Below are positions 25,657 through 33,181 of a stretch of 64,000 nucleotides of DNA, piece by piece; position 1 is the first letter of the stretch, and every line of letters starts with the position of its first letter. The notes under the pieces are model-generated. The model was not told the origin of the DNA, searched no databases, and was given only the letters and a program-made list of their open reading frames with translations. Both the position numbers and the translations under genes were made by a program. Origin of the DNA: Clostridium celatum DSM 1785. Lineage in GTDB: Bacteria > Bacillota > Clostridia > Clostridiales > Clostridiaceae. The DNA is taken from NCBI RefSeq assembly GCF_000320405.1, contig NZ_KB291650.1:62001-126000 (forward strand), read 5' to 3'.

Positions 25657-26679
25657 ATGAGAATAATTGCAACCATAGGACCAAATTCAGCTAATGAGGA
25701 AATAATAAGGCAAGCTATCTATAATGGGGCAGATACTTTAAGATTGAATTTTTCTCACTTTTATGAAGAACAGTTTAAGTTTGTAATAGAAGAAGCAAGG
25801 AATATAAAGTCGGATATTTCTATTATGGCTGATTTATGTGGCAAAAAGATAAGAGTGTCTGAAAAAATAAATAAAGTTTTTAAGGTTAATAAGGGCGAAA
25901 ATATTCTATTTTGTAGTGAAGATATTTATGAATCCATTTGTATGAATATTTATGAAAAGATTATACCATTAACATTAAAGTCAGATATTATAAAAAATAA
26001 TGATATAAAATATATATCTATGAAGGATGGCACTATAAAGTTTGAGATTGTAGATAAAGGTAAAGTTTTTTTGAAGGCAAAGGCTATTAATGATGGAATT
26101 ATTAGAGGTGGAAAGGGATGTAATATTTCGGGTATAAATAATGGAGAAGTAATATTATCTAAGAGAGATAAAGAATGTTTAAAATGGGCATTGAATAAGG
26201 ATATTAATATTATTGCACAATCATTTGTAGAAAATGATAAAGAAATTTTAGAAATAAGAAAGTTTATAAAAAACAGTAATTATGATAATGATAAAGTGAA
26301 AATATTTTCTAAAATAGAAACAACTACTGGCTTAGAGAATTATAAAAATATATTAAATGTAAGTGATGGAATAGTTATTGCAAGAGGAGATTTAATACCA
26401 GAGTGTGGATTGATTAACTCTGTAATTGGAGAAATGAAATTATTGAATAGTTTGAAAAAAGAAGAATTAAAAAAGGAAATAATAGTAGCAACACATTTAT
26501 TGGATAGTATGATGAAAAAGGATACTCCTAATATTACAGAAGTAGAAAGTATTTGCAATTTTATAAAATATGGAGTAAATGGATTTTTGTTAGCCTCAGA
26601 GACTTCTGTTGGGAAAAGACCTATAGAAAGTATAGTTTTTATTCAAAAAATAATAAAAAGTTTTAGTAAATTGGAGTAA
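25657..26679 (+). CDS. Pyruvate kinase homologue without the C-terminal domain
   Basis: 340 residues, against about 470 or more for normal pyruvate kinases. It has the barrel and inserted B domain but ends where the regulatory C domain would begin. Conserved: RLNFSH (Arg29, Asn31, Ser33), Asp59 in ADLCGKKIR (canonical LDTKGPEIR), SKIE (Lys219, Glu221), ARGD (242-245) and ATHLLDSM. Changes: Cys61 replaces the Lys after Asp-Thr, and TPNITEVES replaces TPTRAEVSD. It may be an unregulated pyruvate kinase or a repurposed relative. It stands alone, not beside pfkA. Confidence 0.8.
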   Translation: MRIIATIGPNSANEEIIRQAIYNGADTLRLNFSHFYEEQFKFVIEEARNIKSDISIMADLCGKKIRVSEKINKVFKVNKGENILFCSEDIYESICMNIYEKIIPLTLKSDIIKNNDIKYISMKDGTIKFEIVDKGKVFLKAKAINDGIIRGGKGCNISGINNGEVILSKRDKECLKWALNKDINIIAQSFVENDKEILEIRKFIKNSNYDNDKVKIFSKIETTTGLENYKNILNVSDGIVIARGDLIPECGLINSVIGEMKLLNSLKKEELKKEIIVATHLLDSMMKKDTPNITEVESICNFIKYGVNGFLLASETSVGKRPIESIVFIQKIIKSFSKLE

Positions 26680-26747
26680 TATATTATAGACAAAAAGGCA
26701 CTTACTTTGTATTATTAAAGAGTATATTTTACTTAGGAGGAAATAAA

Positions 26748-28208
26748 ATGAATGAACAAGAGAGAAATCTAAGATGGTACAACTTAGCTATGATGGCATT
26801 TGTATCTGTATGGGGTTTTGGTAATGTTGTAAATAACTTTGCCAATCAAGGATTAACAGTAGTAGTTTCATGGGTACTTATGATAGCTTTATACTTTGTA
26901 CCATATGCCTTAATGGTAGGTGAACTAGGTTCTGTATTTAGAGAAAGTAAAGGGGGAGTAAGTTCTTGGATAAAGGGTACATTCGGACCTACTTTAGCTT
27001 ATTTTGCAGGGTGGACATACTGGGTTGTACATATTCCATATTTAGCTCAAAAGCCACAAGCTGCTTTAATAGCTTTAGGGTGGACTGTAAAGCAAGATGG
27101 TAATTTTATTAAAGGTATGGATCCATTAATTGCTCAACTTTTAACTTTAGCAGTATTTTTATTTTTCTTATGGGTTGCATCAAGAGGTATAACTTCACTT
27201 AAATTAATAGGAACAATAGCAGGTACCTCTGTATTTGTTATGTCTTTATTATATGTAGTTTTAATGTTAGCTGCACCTGCAATAAGAGGAATACAACCAG
27301 CAACAACTAGCTTTGAATTTAAAAATATGATGCCAGAATTTAATTTCTCATATTTTACAACACTTTCAATGTTAGTATTTGCAGTTGGAGGAGCTGAAAA
27401 GATATCACCATATGTAAATAATATGAAAAATCCAAGTAAAAGCTTCCCAAAAGGGATGATTGCATTAGCAATGATGGTTGCAGTTTCTGCATTACTTGGT
27501 TCAGTAGCAATGGCAATGATGTTTGATGCAAATAATATTCCAGCTGATTTAAAAATGAATGGACAGTATTATGCATTCCAAATGCTAGGTGAATACTATG
27601 GCGTTGGTAAGTTATTCATAATTATTTACGCATTAGCTAATCTTCTAGCACAAATATCTGCATTAGTATTCTCAATTGATGCTCCACTTAAGGTGCTTTT
27701 AGCAGATGGAGATAGAAAGTTTATACCAAAAGCTTTAACTAAAACTAATAAGTATGGTGCACCGATTAATGGTTATATGATGACAGCTATATTAGTTGGA
27801 ATACTTATAATAGTACCTGCACTTGGTATTGGAGATATGAATTCATTATTTGATTGGTTATTACAATTAAATTCTGTAGTTATGCCAATGAGATATCTTT
27901 GGGTATTCTTAGCCTTTATAGGTCTTAAAAAGGCAGCAGATAAATATAAATCAGATTATAAATTTGTTAAAAATGATAAGATTGCAATGACAATAGGAAT
28001 TTGGTGTTTTGCATTTACTGCATTTGCTTGTATAATGGGGATGTTCCCAAATAGTGTTGAAGCATTTACTGGTGAATGGTGGTTCCAAGTTTCATTAAAT
28101 GTGGCAACTCCATTTATATTAATAGGTTTAGGATTTATATTACCTGTAATTGCGAAAAGAAAAAATGATATGTCTAATTTAGAAGAAGCTTCTAATATTA
28201 GTGCATAG
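26748..28208 (+). CDS. Amino acid permease, glutamate/GABA antiporter family (YjeM-like)
   Basis: 486 residues and about twelve hydrophobic helices of the APC superfamily. The opening helix has VWGFGNVVNN, where the glycine-rich turn binds the amino-acid backbone, and GGAEKISPYVNNMKNPSKSFPKG marks the GGA subfamily near residues 210-240. The closest characterised relatives export GABA or related amines in exchange for glutamate; YjeM itself is poorly characterised. GGAGG precedes the ATG. A terminator follows. Confidence 0.88.
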   Translation: MNEQERNLRWYNLAMMAFVSVWGFGNVVNNFANQGLTVVVSWVLMIALYFVPYALMVGELGSVFRESKGGVSSWIKGTFGPTLAYFAGWTYWVVHIPYLAQKPQAALIALGWTVKQDGNFIKGMDPLIAQLLTLAVFLFFLWVASRGITSLKLIGTIAGTSVFVMSLLYVVLMLAAPAIRGIQPATTSFEFKNMMPEFNFSYFTTLSMLVFAVGGAEKISPYVNNMKNPSKSFPKGMIALAMMVAVSALLGSVAMAMMFDANNIPADLKMNGQYYAFQMLGEYYGVGKLFIIIYALANLLAQISALVFSIDAPLKVLLADGDRKFIPKALTKTNKYGAPINGYMMTAILVGILIIVPALGIGDMNSLFDWLLQLNSVVMPMRYLWVFLAFIGLKKAADKYKSDYKFVKNDKIAMTIGIWCFAFTAFACIMGMFPNSVEAFTGEWWFQVSLNVATPFILIGLGFILPVIAKRKNDMSNLEEASNISA

Positions 28209-28225
28209 TATTAAAATTAAATTTA

Positions 28226-28268
28226 TGCATATTAATAAGTTACATGACTTTTAATATGCAGTTTTTTT
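28226..28268 (+). terminator. Terminator after the permease
   Basis: The arms TGCATATTAA and TTAATATGCA enclose a 14-base loop and are followed by GTTTTTTT. A second weak inverted repeat (ATAAGTTATTTAT) follows at about 28276-28319. Confidence 0.65.
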
Positions 28269-28390
28269 AGAAATATAAGTTATTTATAACCTTATAAAAA
28301 AATAATAAATAACTTATATTGCAAAAAATATATCTTCATAGTATAATGGGGCTATGGATAAAATATTATTAAAAAATGAGGTTGGTTATA

Positions 28391-28672
28391 ATGAGTAGTT
28401 TCAAATCGATTATATGGACAATATTTGGAATTGTGGTTTTCATAGCTATTATTAGATTTGTAGGCTTTATATTGCCATATGTTTTAGTTGCTGCATTGGT
28501 AGCGTACATAGTATATAAAGTTAGAAAAAGCTTAGGATTGAAAAATAAAAAAGAAAACAATGAAACATATACTTCTTCATATAAGCAAAATAATGATATT
28601 TATGAACCAAGTTCTTCAAATGAAGATTACACAGGTAAAGTTATAGATGTTGACTATGAAGATGTAGATTAG
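28391..28672 (+). CDS. Small membrane protein of unknown function
   Basis: 93 residues. One or two hydrophobic segments span residues 6-43 (IIWTIFGIVVF, then YVLVAALVAYIVY), followed by KVRKSLGLKNKK and an acidic, Ser-rich tail ending DVDYEDVD. The ATG at 28391 has GAGGTTGG upstream; the first in-frame ATG at 28376 has no site. No family recognised; it resembles small envelope proteins with a cytoplasmic tail. Confidence 0.65.
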   Translation: MSSFKSIIWTIFGIVVFIAIIRFVGFILPYVLVAALVAYIVYKVRKSLGLKNKKENNETYTSSYKQNNDIYEPSSSNEDYTGKVIDVDYEDVD

Positions 28673-28704
28673 TAGAGAATAATTTTTAAAATTTAATTAG
28701 TTTA

Positions 28705-28766
28705 TAACACTATATAAGGCTATAACAAAATGTTTATTTAGTTTAGCTATATATAGTGTTTTTTAT
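28705..28766 (+). terminator. Terminator-like hairpin after the small membrane gene
   Basis: The arms AACACTATATA and TATATAGTGTT are followed by six T. The rest of the 316-base gap to icd is AT-rich, with an AT-dinucleotide tract at 28860-28875. Confidence 0.6.
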
Positions 28767-28912
28767 ATGTTTAATTTAAAGTTTGTAAAAAATAAATTAA
28801 AAAAATTGCAAGAAAAAATAAAAATAATTCATAAATAATATATAATGCCTATAAAAAAATATATATATATAATATAAATGCAAGTAAAAGGATATATACT
28901 ATCAAATGTTAG

Positions 28913-28940
28913 TTGATTTACCTTGAAAATATGGTATAAT
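28913..28940 (+). promoter_or_regulatory. Promoter upstream of icd
   Basis: TTGATT (28913-28918), a 16-base spacer and TATAAT (28935-28940) lie about 50 bases upstream of the icd ATG. Confidence 0.65.
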
Positions 28941-28988
28941 TAGGATATTGATATTAAAAAATAAAATAAATAAAAAGGGGCTATATTT

Positions 28989-30194
28989 ATGAAAAAAATA
29001 AAAATGACAACTCCGTTAGTTGAAATGGATGGAGATGAAATGACTAGGGTTATTTGGGGAATGATAAAAGATGAATTATTAAAACCTTTTATTGAATTAA
29101 AAACAGAATATTATGATTTGGGGATAGAGTATAGAAATGAAACTAATGATGAAGTAACAGTACAGGCTGCTGAAGCTATAAAAAGATATGGGGTAGGAGT
29201 TAAGTGTGCAACAATAACTCCAAATGCAGATAGAATTAAAGAGTATAATTTAAAAGAAATGTGGAAAAGTCCTAATGGAACTATTAGATCAATCTTAGAT
29301 GGAACAGTTTTTAGAGCACCAATAACAGTAAGTTCAATTAAACCATTTGTTAGAACATGGAAAGAACCAATTACTATTGCAAGGCATGCTTATGGTGATA
29401 TTTACAAGAATGTTGAAATGAAAATTGAAGGAAAAGGAAAAGCAGAATTAGTTTTTACAGATGAAAATGGAGAGGAGAAAAGAAAATTAATTCATAAATT
29501 TAATGATAGTGGAGTGGTTATGGGAATGCATAACACTAATAAATCAATAGAAAGCTTTGCAAGAAGTTGCTTTAACTTTGCTTTAGATACAAAACAAGAT
29601 TTATGGTTTGCTAGTAAAGATACTATTTCTAAAAAATACGATCATACTTTTAAGAATATTTTTTATGAAATATTTGAAAATGAGTATAAAGAACGTTTTA
29701 AAGAAGCAAATATTGAGTATTTTTATACGCTAATAGATGATGCAGTAGCTAGAGTAATAAAATCTAAAGGTGGATTTATCTGGGCTTGTAAAAATTATGA
29801 TGGTGATGTAATGAGTGATATGGTTGCAACTGCTTTTGGTTCTTTAGCAATGATGACTTCAGTTTTAGTATCCCCAGAAGGATATTATGAATATGAAGCT
29901 GCTCATGGAACAGTTCAAAGACATTACTATAAACATTTAAAAGGAGAGGAAACATCAACTAATTCCATAGCAACTATTTTTGCATGGAGTGGAGCTTTAA
30001 GAAAAAGAGGAGAATTAGACTCTAATTTAGAGTTAGTTAGTTTTGCAGACAAGCTAGAAAATGCTGCTATTAAAACTATTGAAGAGGGAGTTATGACTAA
30101 AGATTTAGCACTTCTTACAGACTTAAAAGAAGTTAAAACTGTAAACACATATGACTTTATTAAAGAAATAAGAAAGACATTAGAAACAATGTAA
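28989..30194 (+). CDS. icd: NADP-dependent isocitrate dehydrogenase, eukaryote-like type
   Basis: 401 residues, the length of the dimeric eukaryote-type IDH rather than the 415-residue E. coli form. Substrate-binding [16 protein letters not shown] and the conserved [12 protein letters not shown] opening, plus [11 protein letters not shown] in the cofactor region, define it. It decarboxylates isocitrate to 2-oxoglutarate with NADP+, feeding glutamate synthesis. No citrate synthase or aconitase gene is nearby. A hairpin and a small basic protein gene follow. Confidence 0.96.
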   Translation: MKKIKMTTPLVEMDGDEMTRVIWGMIKDELLKPFIELKTEYYDLGIEYRNETNDEVTVQAAEAIKRYGVGVKCATITPNADRIKEYNLKEMWKSPNGTIRSILDGTVFRAPITVSSIKPFVRTWKEPITIARHAYGDIYKNVEMKIEGKGKAELVFTDENGEEKRKLIHKFNDSGVVMGMHNTNKSIESFARSCFNFALDTKQDLWFASKDTISKKYDHTFKNIFYEIFENEYKERFKEANIEYFYTLIDDAVARVIKSKGGFIWACKNYDGDVMSDMVATAFGSLAMMTSVLVSPEGYYEYEAAHGTVQRHYYKHLKGEETSTNSIATIFAWSGALRKRGELDSNLELVSFADKLENAAIKTIEEGVMTKDLALLTDLKEVKTVNTYDFIKEIRKTLETM

Positions 30195-30198
30195 AAGG

Positions 30199-30240
30199 AT
30201 GCCTCTAAGGTCCAAATATTGGTTTGGATTTAGAGGCATA
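30199..30240 (+). terminator. Hairpin downstream of icd (weak terminator)
   Basis: ATGCCTCTAA pairs with TTAGAGGCAT and an inner TCCAAA/TTTGGA extends the stem. There is no clear T run, so it may stabilise the 3' end or only weaken read-through. Confidence 0.45.
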
Positions 30241-30290
30241 AATTATTTTAGTCAACATAAAATAATTATAAAAGCAAAGGAGGAAAAATT

Positions 30291-30467
30291 ATGTCTCATA
30301 AAAATAATAAGAATTCTAAAGATAATAAAAAGTCAGGTCAAAAGACAAGAAGTGAAATGAGAAAAATGAGAGAGGAAACAGCTAATGAGGTTGGATATTC
30401 AAAGGAGTCAAGAAAGTTAGGTAAAGATAATCCAAGACCAGATTCAGCTCAAAAGATAGAACCATAA
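30291..30467 (+). CDS. Small charged hypothetical protein (58 aa)
   Basis: A 58-codon ORF with a strong AAAGGAGG site. The sequence starts MSHKNNKNSKDNKK, contains RSEMRKMREETANEVG and ends PRPDSAQKIEP. Very rich in Lys, Asn, Glu and Ser with almost no hydrophobic residues, so it is probably disordered. The style recalls small spore or cytoplasmic basic proteins, but the SASP signatures are not visible. No named family recognised. Confidence 0.6.
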   Translation: MSHKNNKNSKDNKKSGQKTRSEMRKMREETANEVGYSKESRKLGKDNPRPDSAQKIEP

Positions 30468-30516
30468 TAAAAGTTATATACATGTTGATAATAGGAAAGT
30501 GTTAAGATGAATAGTA

Positions 30517-30552
30517 AAAAAAGAGTGTTTATTTGTAAACACTCTTTTTTAT
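30517..30552 (+). terminator. Terminator after the 58-aa gene
   Basis: The stem AAAAAGAGTGTTTA pairs with its complement and ends in T6. Confidence 0.8.
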
Positions 30553-30672
30553 CAATATTTTTAAAAGAAAATTCAGCTTATCAGCAGAGTAAGTTGCTAA
30601 ATAATCAAGTAGGTAAGTTCAAATAACTAAATTAAAGATTTAATTATTTGAATTTAAAATTTAGAACTTTAC

Positions 30673-31902
30673 TTAAAATGCCCAATTTCCATTAGAGAAA
30701 ATTTGAATAGTTTCATTATTTTTATTAATTCCAGTAATATTAAGGTCATTATTTCCTATCATAAAATCAACATGAATTATAGAATCATTAACTCCGATTT
30801 CTTCTAATTCTTTTTCTGAGTATTTTTCAGCATCCTTAACACAAGAAGAATAAGCTCTACCAAAGGCTAAATGACAAGCAGCATTTTCATCAAATAGAGT
30901 ATTGAAGAAAATAAGTCCAGAATTTGAAATTGGAGAATCATAAGGAACAAAAGCTACTTCGCCTAAATATTTAGATCCTTCATCGCTATCAAGCATTTGC
31001 TTTAATACATCATATCCAGTTTCAGCAGTAAAATTTATAGCCTTACCATCTTTAAAAGTGATAGAAAAATTATCTATTAAATTTCCACCATAGCTAAGAG
31101 GTTTAGTTGAATAAACTATACCATTAACACCAGTTTTTTTAGGAAGTGTGAATACTTCTTCAGTTGGCATATTTGCATTGAAAGGAATATTATTAACATC
31201 ATCTTCACTTCCACCAGCCCAAAGATGACCTTCAGGAAGTTCTATATTTAAGTCTGTTCCATTAGAACTAGTTAAATGTACACTTTTAAAATTATTATCA
31301 TTCATAAATTTAATTTTTTCAGCTAAAGAAGAATTATGTTTTTCCCACGCTAAAGTAGGGTCTTCATTATCTACTCTTACTGTTTTAAAAATAACATCCC
31401 ATAATTTTTCCATAGCTTCATCATTAGTAGCATTTGGGAATACCTTTTTAGCCCAAGAAAGAGTTGGAACAGATAATACACACCAACGACACTTATTAGA
31501 CATTGTACTTTCACGATATTCTTTAACAGCTTCGTTTCTTGCTTTTTGAGAAGCTGCTATATTTTCCATTGGAACTCCTTTAAGACCATCTGGATCACTT
31601 GCAGAAATTCCAATAAAACAAGCTCCTTGTCTTGCATAATAATTATAGCTTTCTCCAACCCATTCAGGAACATCAGATAGAGTTTCAATTGAACTGTTAG
31701 AAAGTCTTATTTTACTAAGCTTTTGATCAGCATAATGTACAACAACGTCTTTAGCACCTCTTATGTAAGCTTCTTCAGCAATAAGCCTAGCAAACTCAGC
31801 TGTTTCTATTGGTGAATTAATAACTAATATATTATCTTTTTGAATGTTTACCCCAGTACTTACTGCAAGGGATGCGTATTTTCTTAATAAATTATTATTC
31901 AT
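30673..31902 (-). CDS. M29 family aminopeptidase (PepS/AmpS-like)
   Basis: 409 residues, the usual length of M29 enzymes. Conserved features: LPEGHLWAGGSEDDVN region with substrate and metal residues, a GxNGIVYSTKPLSYGG block, HLAFGRAYSSC and a final HVDFMIG with the last metal ligands. These cytosolic dinuclear metallopeptidases release N-terminal residues. GGAGGG precedes the ATG. It is transcribed against the icd region. Confidence 0.93.
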   Translation of the reverse strand: MNNNLLRKYASLAVSTGVNIQKDNILVINSPIETAEFARLIAEEAYIRGAKDVVVHYADQKLSKIRLSNSSIETLSDVPEWVGESYNYYARQGACFIGISASDPDGLKGVPMENIAASQKARNEAVKEYRESTMSNKCRWCVLSVPTLSWAKKVFPNATNDEAMEKLWDVIFKTVRVDNEDPTLAWEKHNSSLAEKIKFMNDNNFKSVHLTSSNGTDLNIELPEGHLWAGGSEDDVNNIPFNANMPTEEVFTLPKKTGVNGIVYSTKPLSYGGNLIDNFSITFKDGKAINFTAETGYDVLKQMLDSDEGSKYLGEVAFVPYDSPISNSGLIFFNTLFDENAACHLAFGRAYSSCVKDAEKYSEKELEEIGVNDSIIHVDFMIGNNDLNITGINKNNETIQIFSNGNWAF

Positions 31903-32034
31903 TTTATATAGCCCTCCTAAATATTAGTAATCGCTAATATTATAACATATTTAATAAGTTAAATTATAGAAATAAAAATAATATTATTAAGTTTTATAGT
32001 GATATAATATTATTTGACTTTTATATTTGGAATT

Positions 32035-32070
32035 TTTATGGCTTGCAACATCTTGTAAGCCATAAAAAAA
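32035..32070. repeat. 16-base inverted repeat upstream of glsA
   Basis: TTTTTATGGCTTGCAA and TTGTAAGCCATAAAAA form a hairpin with a CATC loop. The T run is on the 5' side and A on the 3' side on both strands, so this is not a terminator. It sits about 50 bases before glsA in the divergent region with the M29 gene, and may be an operator. Confidence 0.5.
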
Positions 32071-32116
32071 ATAACTATAATTAGTATTACAAGAATAAAT
32101 GAAAAGGAAGAAACTA

Positions 32117-33037
32117 ATGAAAAATTTATTAATTAACTTAGTAGAAAAAAATAAAAAATATACAGAAGAAGGGAAGCTTGCATCATATATACCTGCGCTA
32201 TTAAAGGCAGATAAGGAAGCACTAGGACTTTGTGTTGTAGACATTAAAAATAATGAAGAGTATTGGGCTGGAGATAGTGATGTTAAATTTACTATTCAAA
32301 GTATCTCAAAGGTTGTTAGTTTAATTATAGCTCTTAATGATAACGGTAGAGAAAATGTATTTAAAAAGGTAAATGTTGAACCAACAGGAATGGGTTTTAA
32401 TAGTATAGTTAATCTTGAGATTAGAAATCAAGATAGACCATATAATCCAATGATAAATGCTGGAGCAATAGTAACTACATCTCTTATTTTTGGAGAAAAT
32501 GAAGATCATAAATTACAAAGGATATTAAATTTTTTAAGAAGAGCAACAAATAATCCTAGCATAGATATAAATAAAGAAATATATGAAAGTGAAAAGGCTA
32601 CAGGAGATAGAAATAGATCTTTGGCTTACTTTATGAAAAGCTCTAATATATTAGAAGGAAATGTTGAAGAAGTATTAGATCTTTATTTTAAACAATGTTC
32701 TATTGAAGCTACAGCAAAAGATATGGCGAGATTTGCAGCTGTTATTGCAAATGATGGTATTGCACCATGGAGTGATGAAATTTTAATTTCAAGAGAAGTA
32801 TGTAGAATAGTAAAAACTATAATGGTTACTTGTGGAATGTATGATGCATCAGGAGAATTTGCAGTTCATGTGGGCGTACCAGCAAAATCTGGAGTTGGTG
32901 GTGGAATAATAGCTACTGTACCTAAAAGATATGGCATAGGAATTTATGGTCCAGCTTTAGATTCTAAAGGAAATAGTATTGGTGGAATCCACATATTAAA
33001 AGATTTATCAGAAGAATTAGAACTTAGTATATTTTAA
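32117..33037 (+). CDS. glsA: Glutaminase (beta-lactamase-fold)
   Basis: 306 residues, standard length. The serine nucleophile is in SISK (Ser62, Lys65), with YNPMINAGAI and PAKSGVGGG typical of glutaminase A. It hydrolyses glutamine to glutamate and ammonia. The ATG at 32117 was chosen because AGGAAG lies six bases upstream; the upstream ATG at 32099 lacks a site. It is monocistronic behind a 16-base inverted repeat. Confidence 0.94.
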   Translation: MKNLLINLVEKNKKYTEEGKLASYIPALLKADKEALGLCVVDIKNNEEYWAGDSDVKFTIQSISKVVSLIIALNDNGRENVFKKVNVEPTGMGFNSIVNLEIRNQDRPYNPMINAGAIVTTSLIFGENEDHKLQRILNFLRRATNNPSIDINKEIYESEKATGDRNRSLAYFMKSSNILEGNVEEVLDLYFKQCSIEATAKDMARFAAVIANDGIAPWSDEILISREVCRIVKTIMVTCGMYDASGEFAVHVGVPAKSGVGGGIIATVPKRYGIGIYGPALDSKGNSIGGIHILKDLSEELELSIF

Positions 33038-33181
33038 GATAAATATGATATAATTACTAAATAATACTATAAAAATATAGGACTATTTAAATTAATGTTT
33101 TTATATAATTTTAAATTTCTTGTTTATAAGTTATATACTGTAAAACTAATGATTTAAAATGTCAAAATACTGGAGGAATAA

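Noticed and set aside
28860-28880. AT-dinucleotide tract upstream of icd as a regulatory repeat
   Set aside because: Short AT tracts are common in AT-rich intergenic DNA, and a normal promoter lies just downstream.
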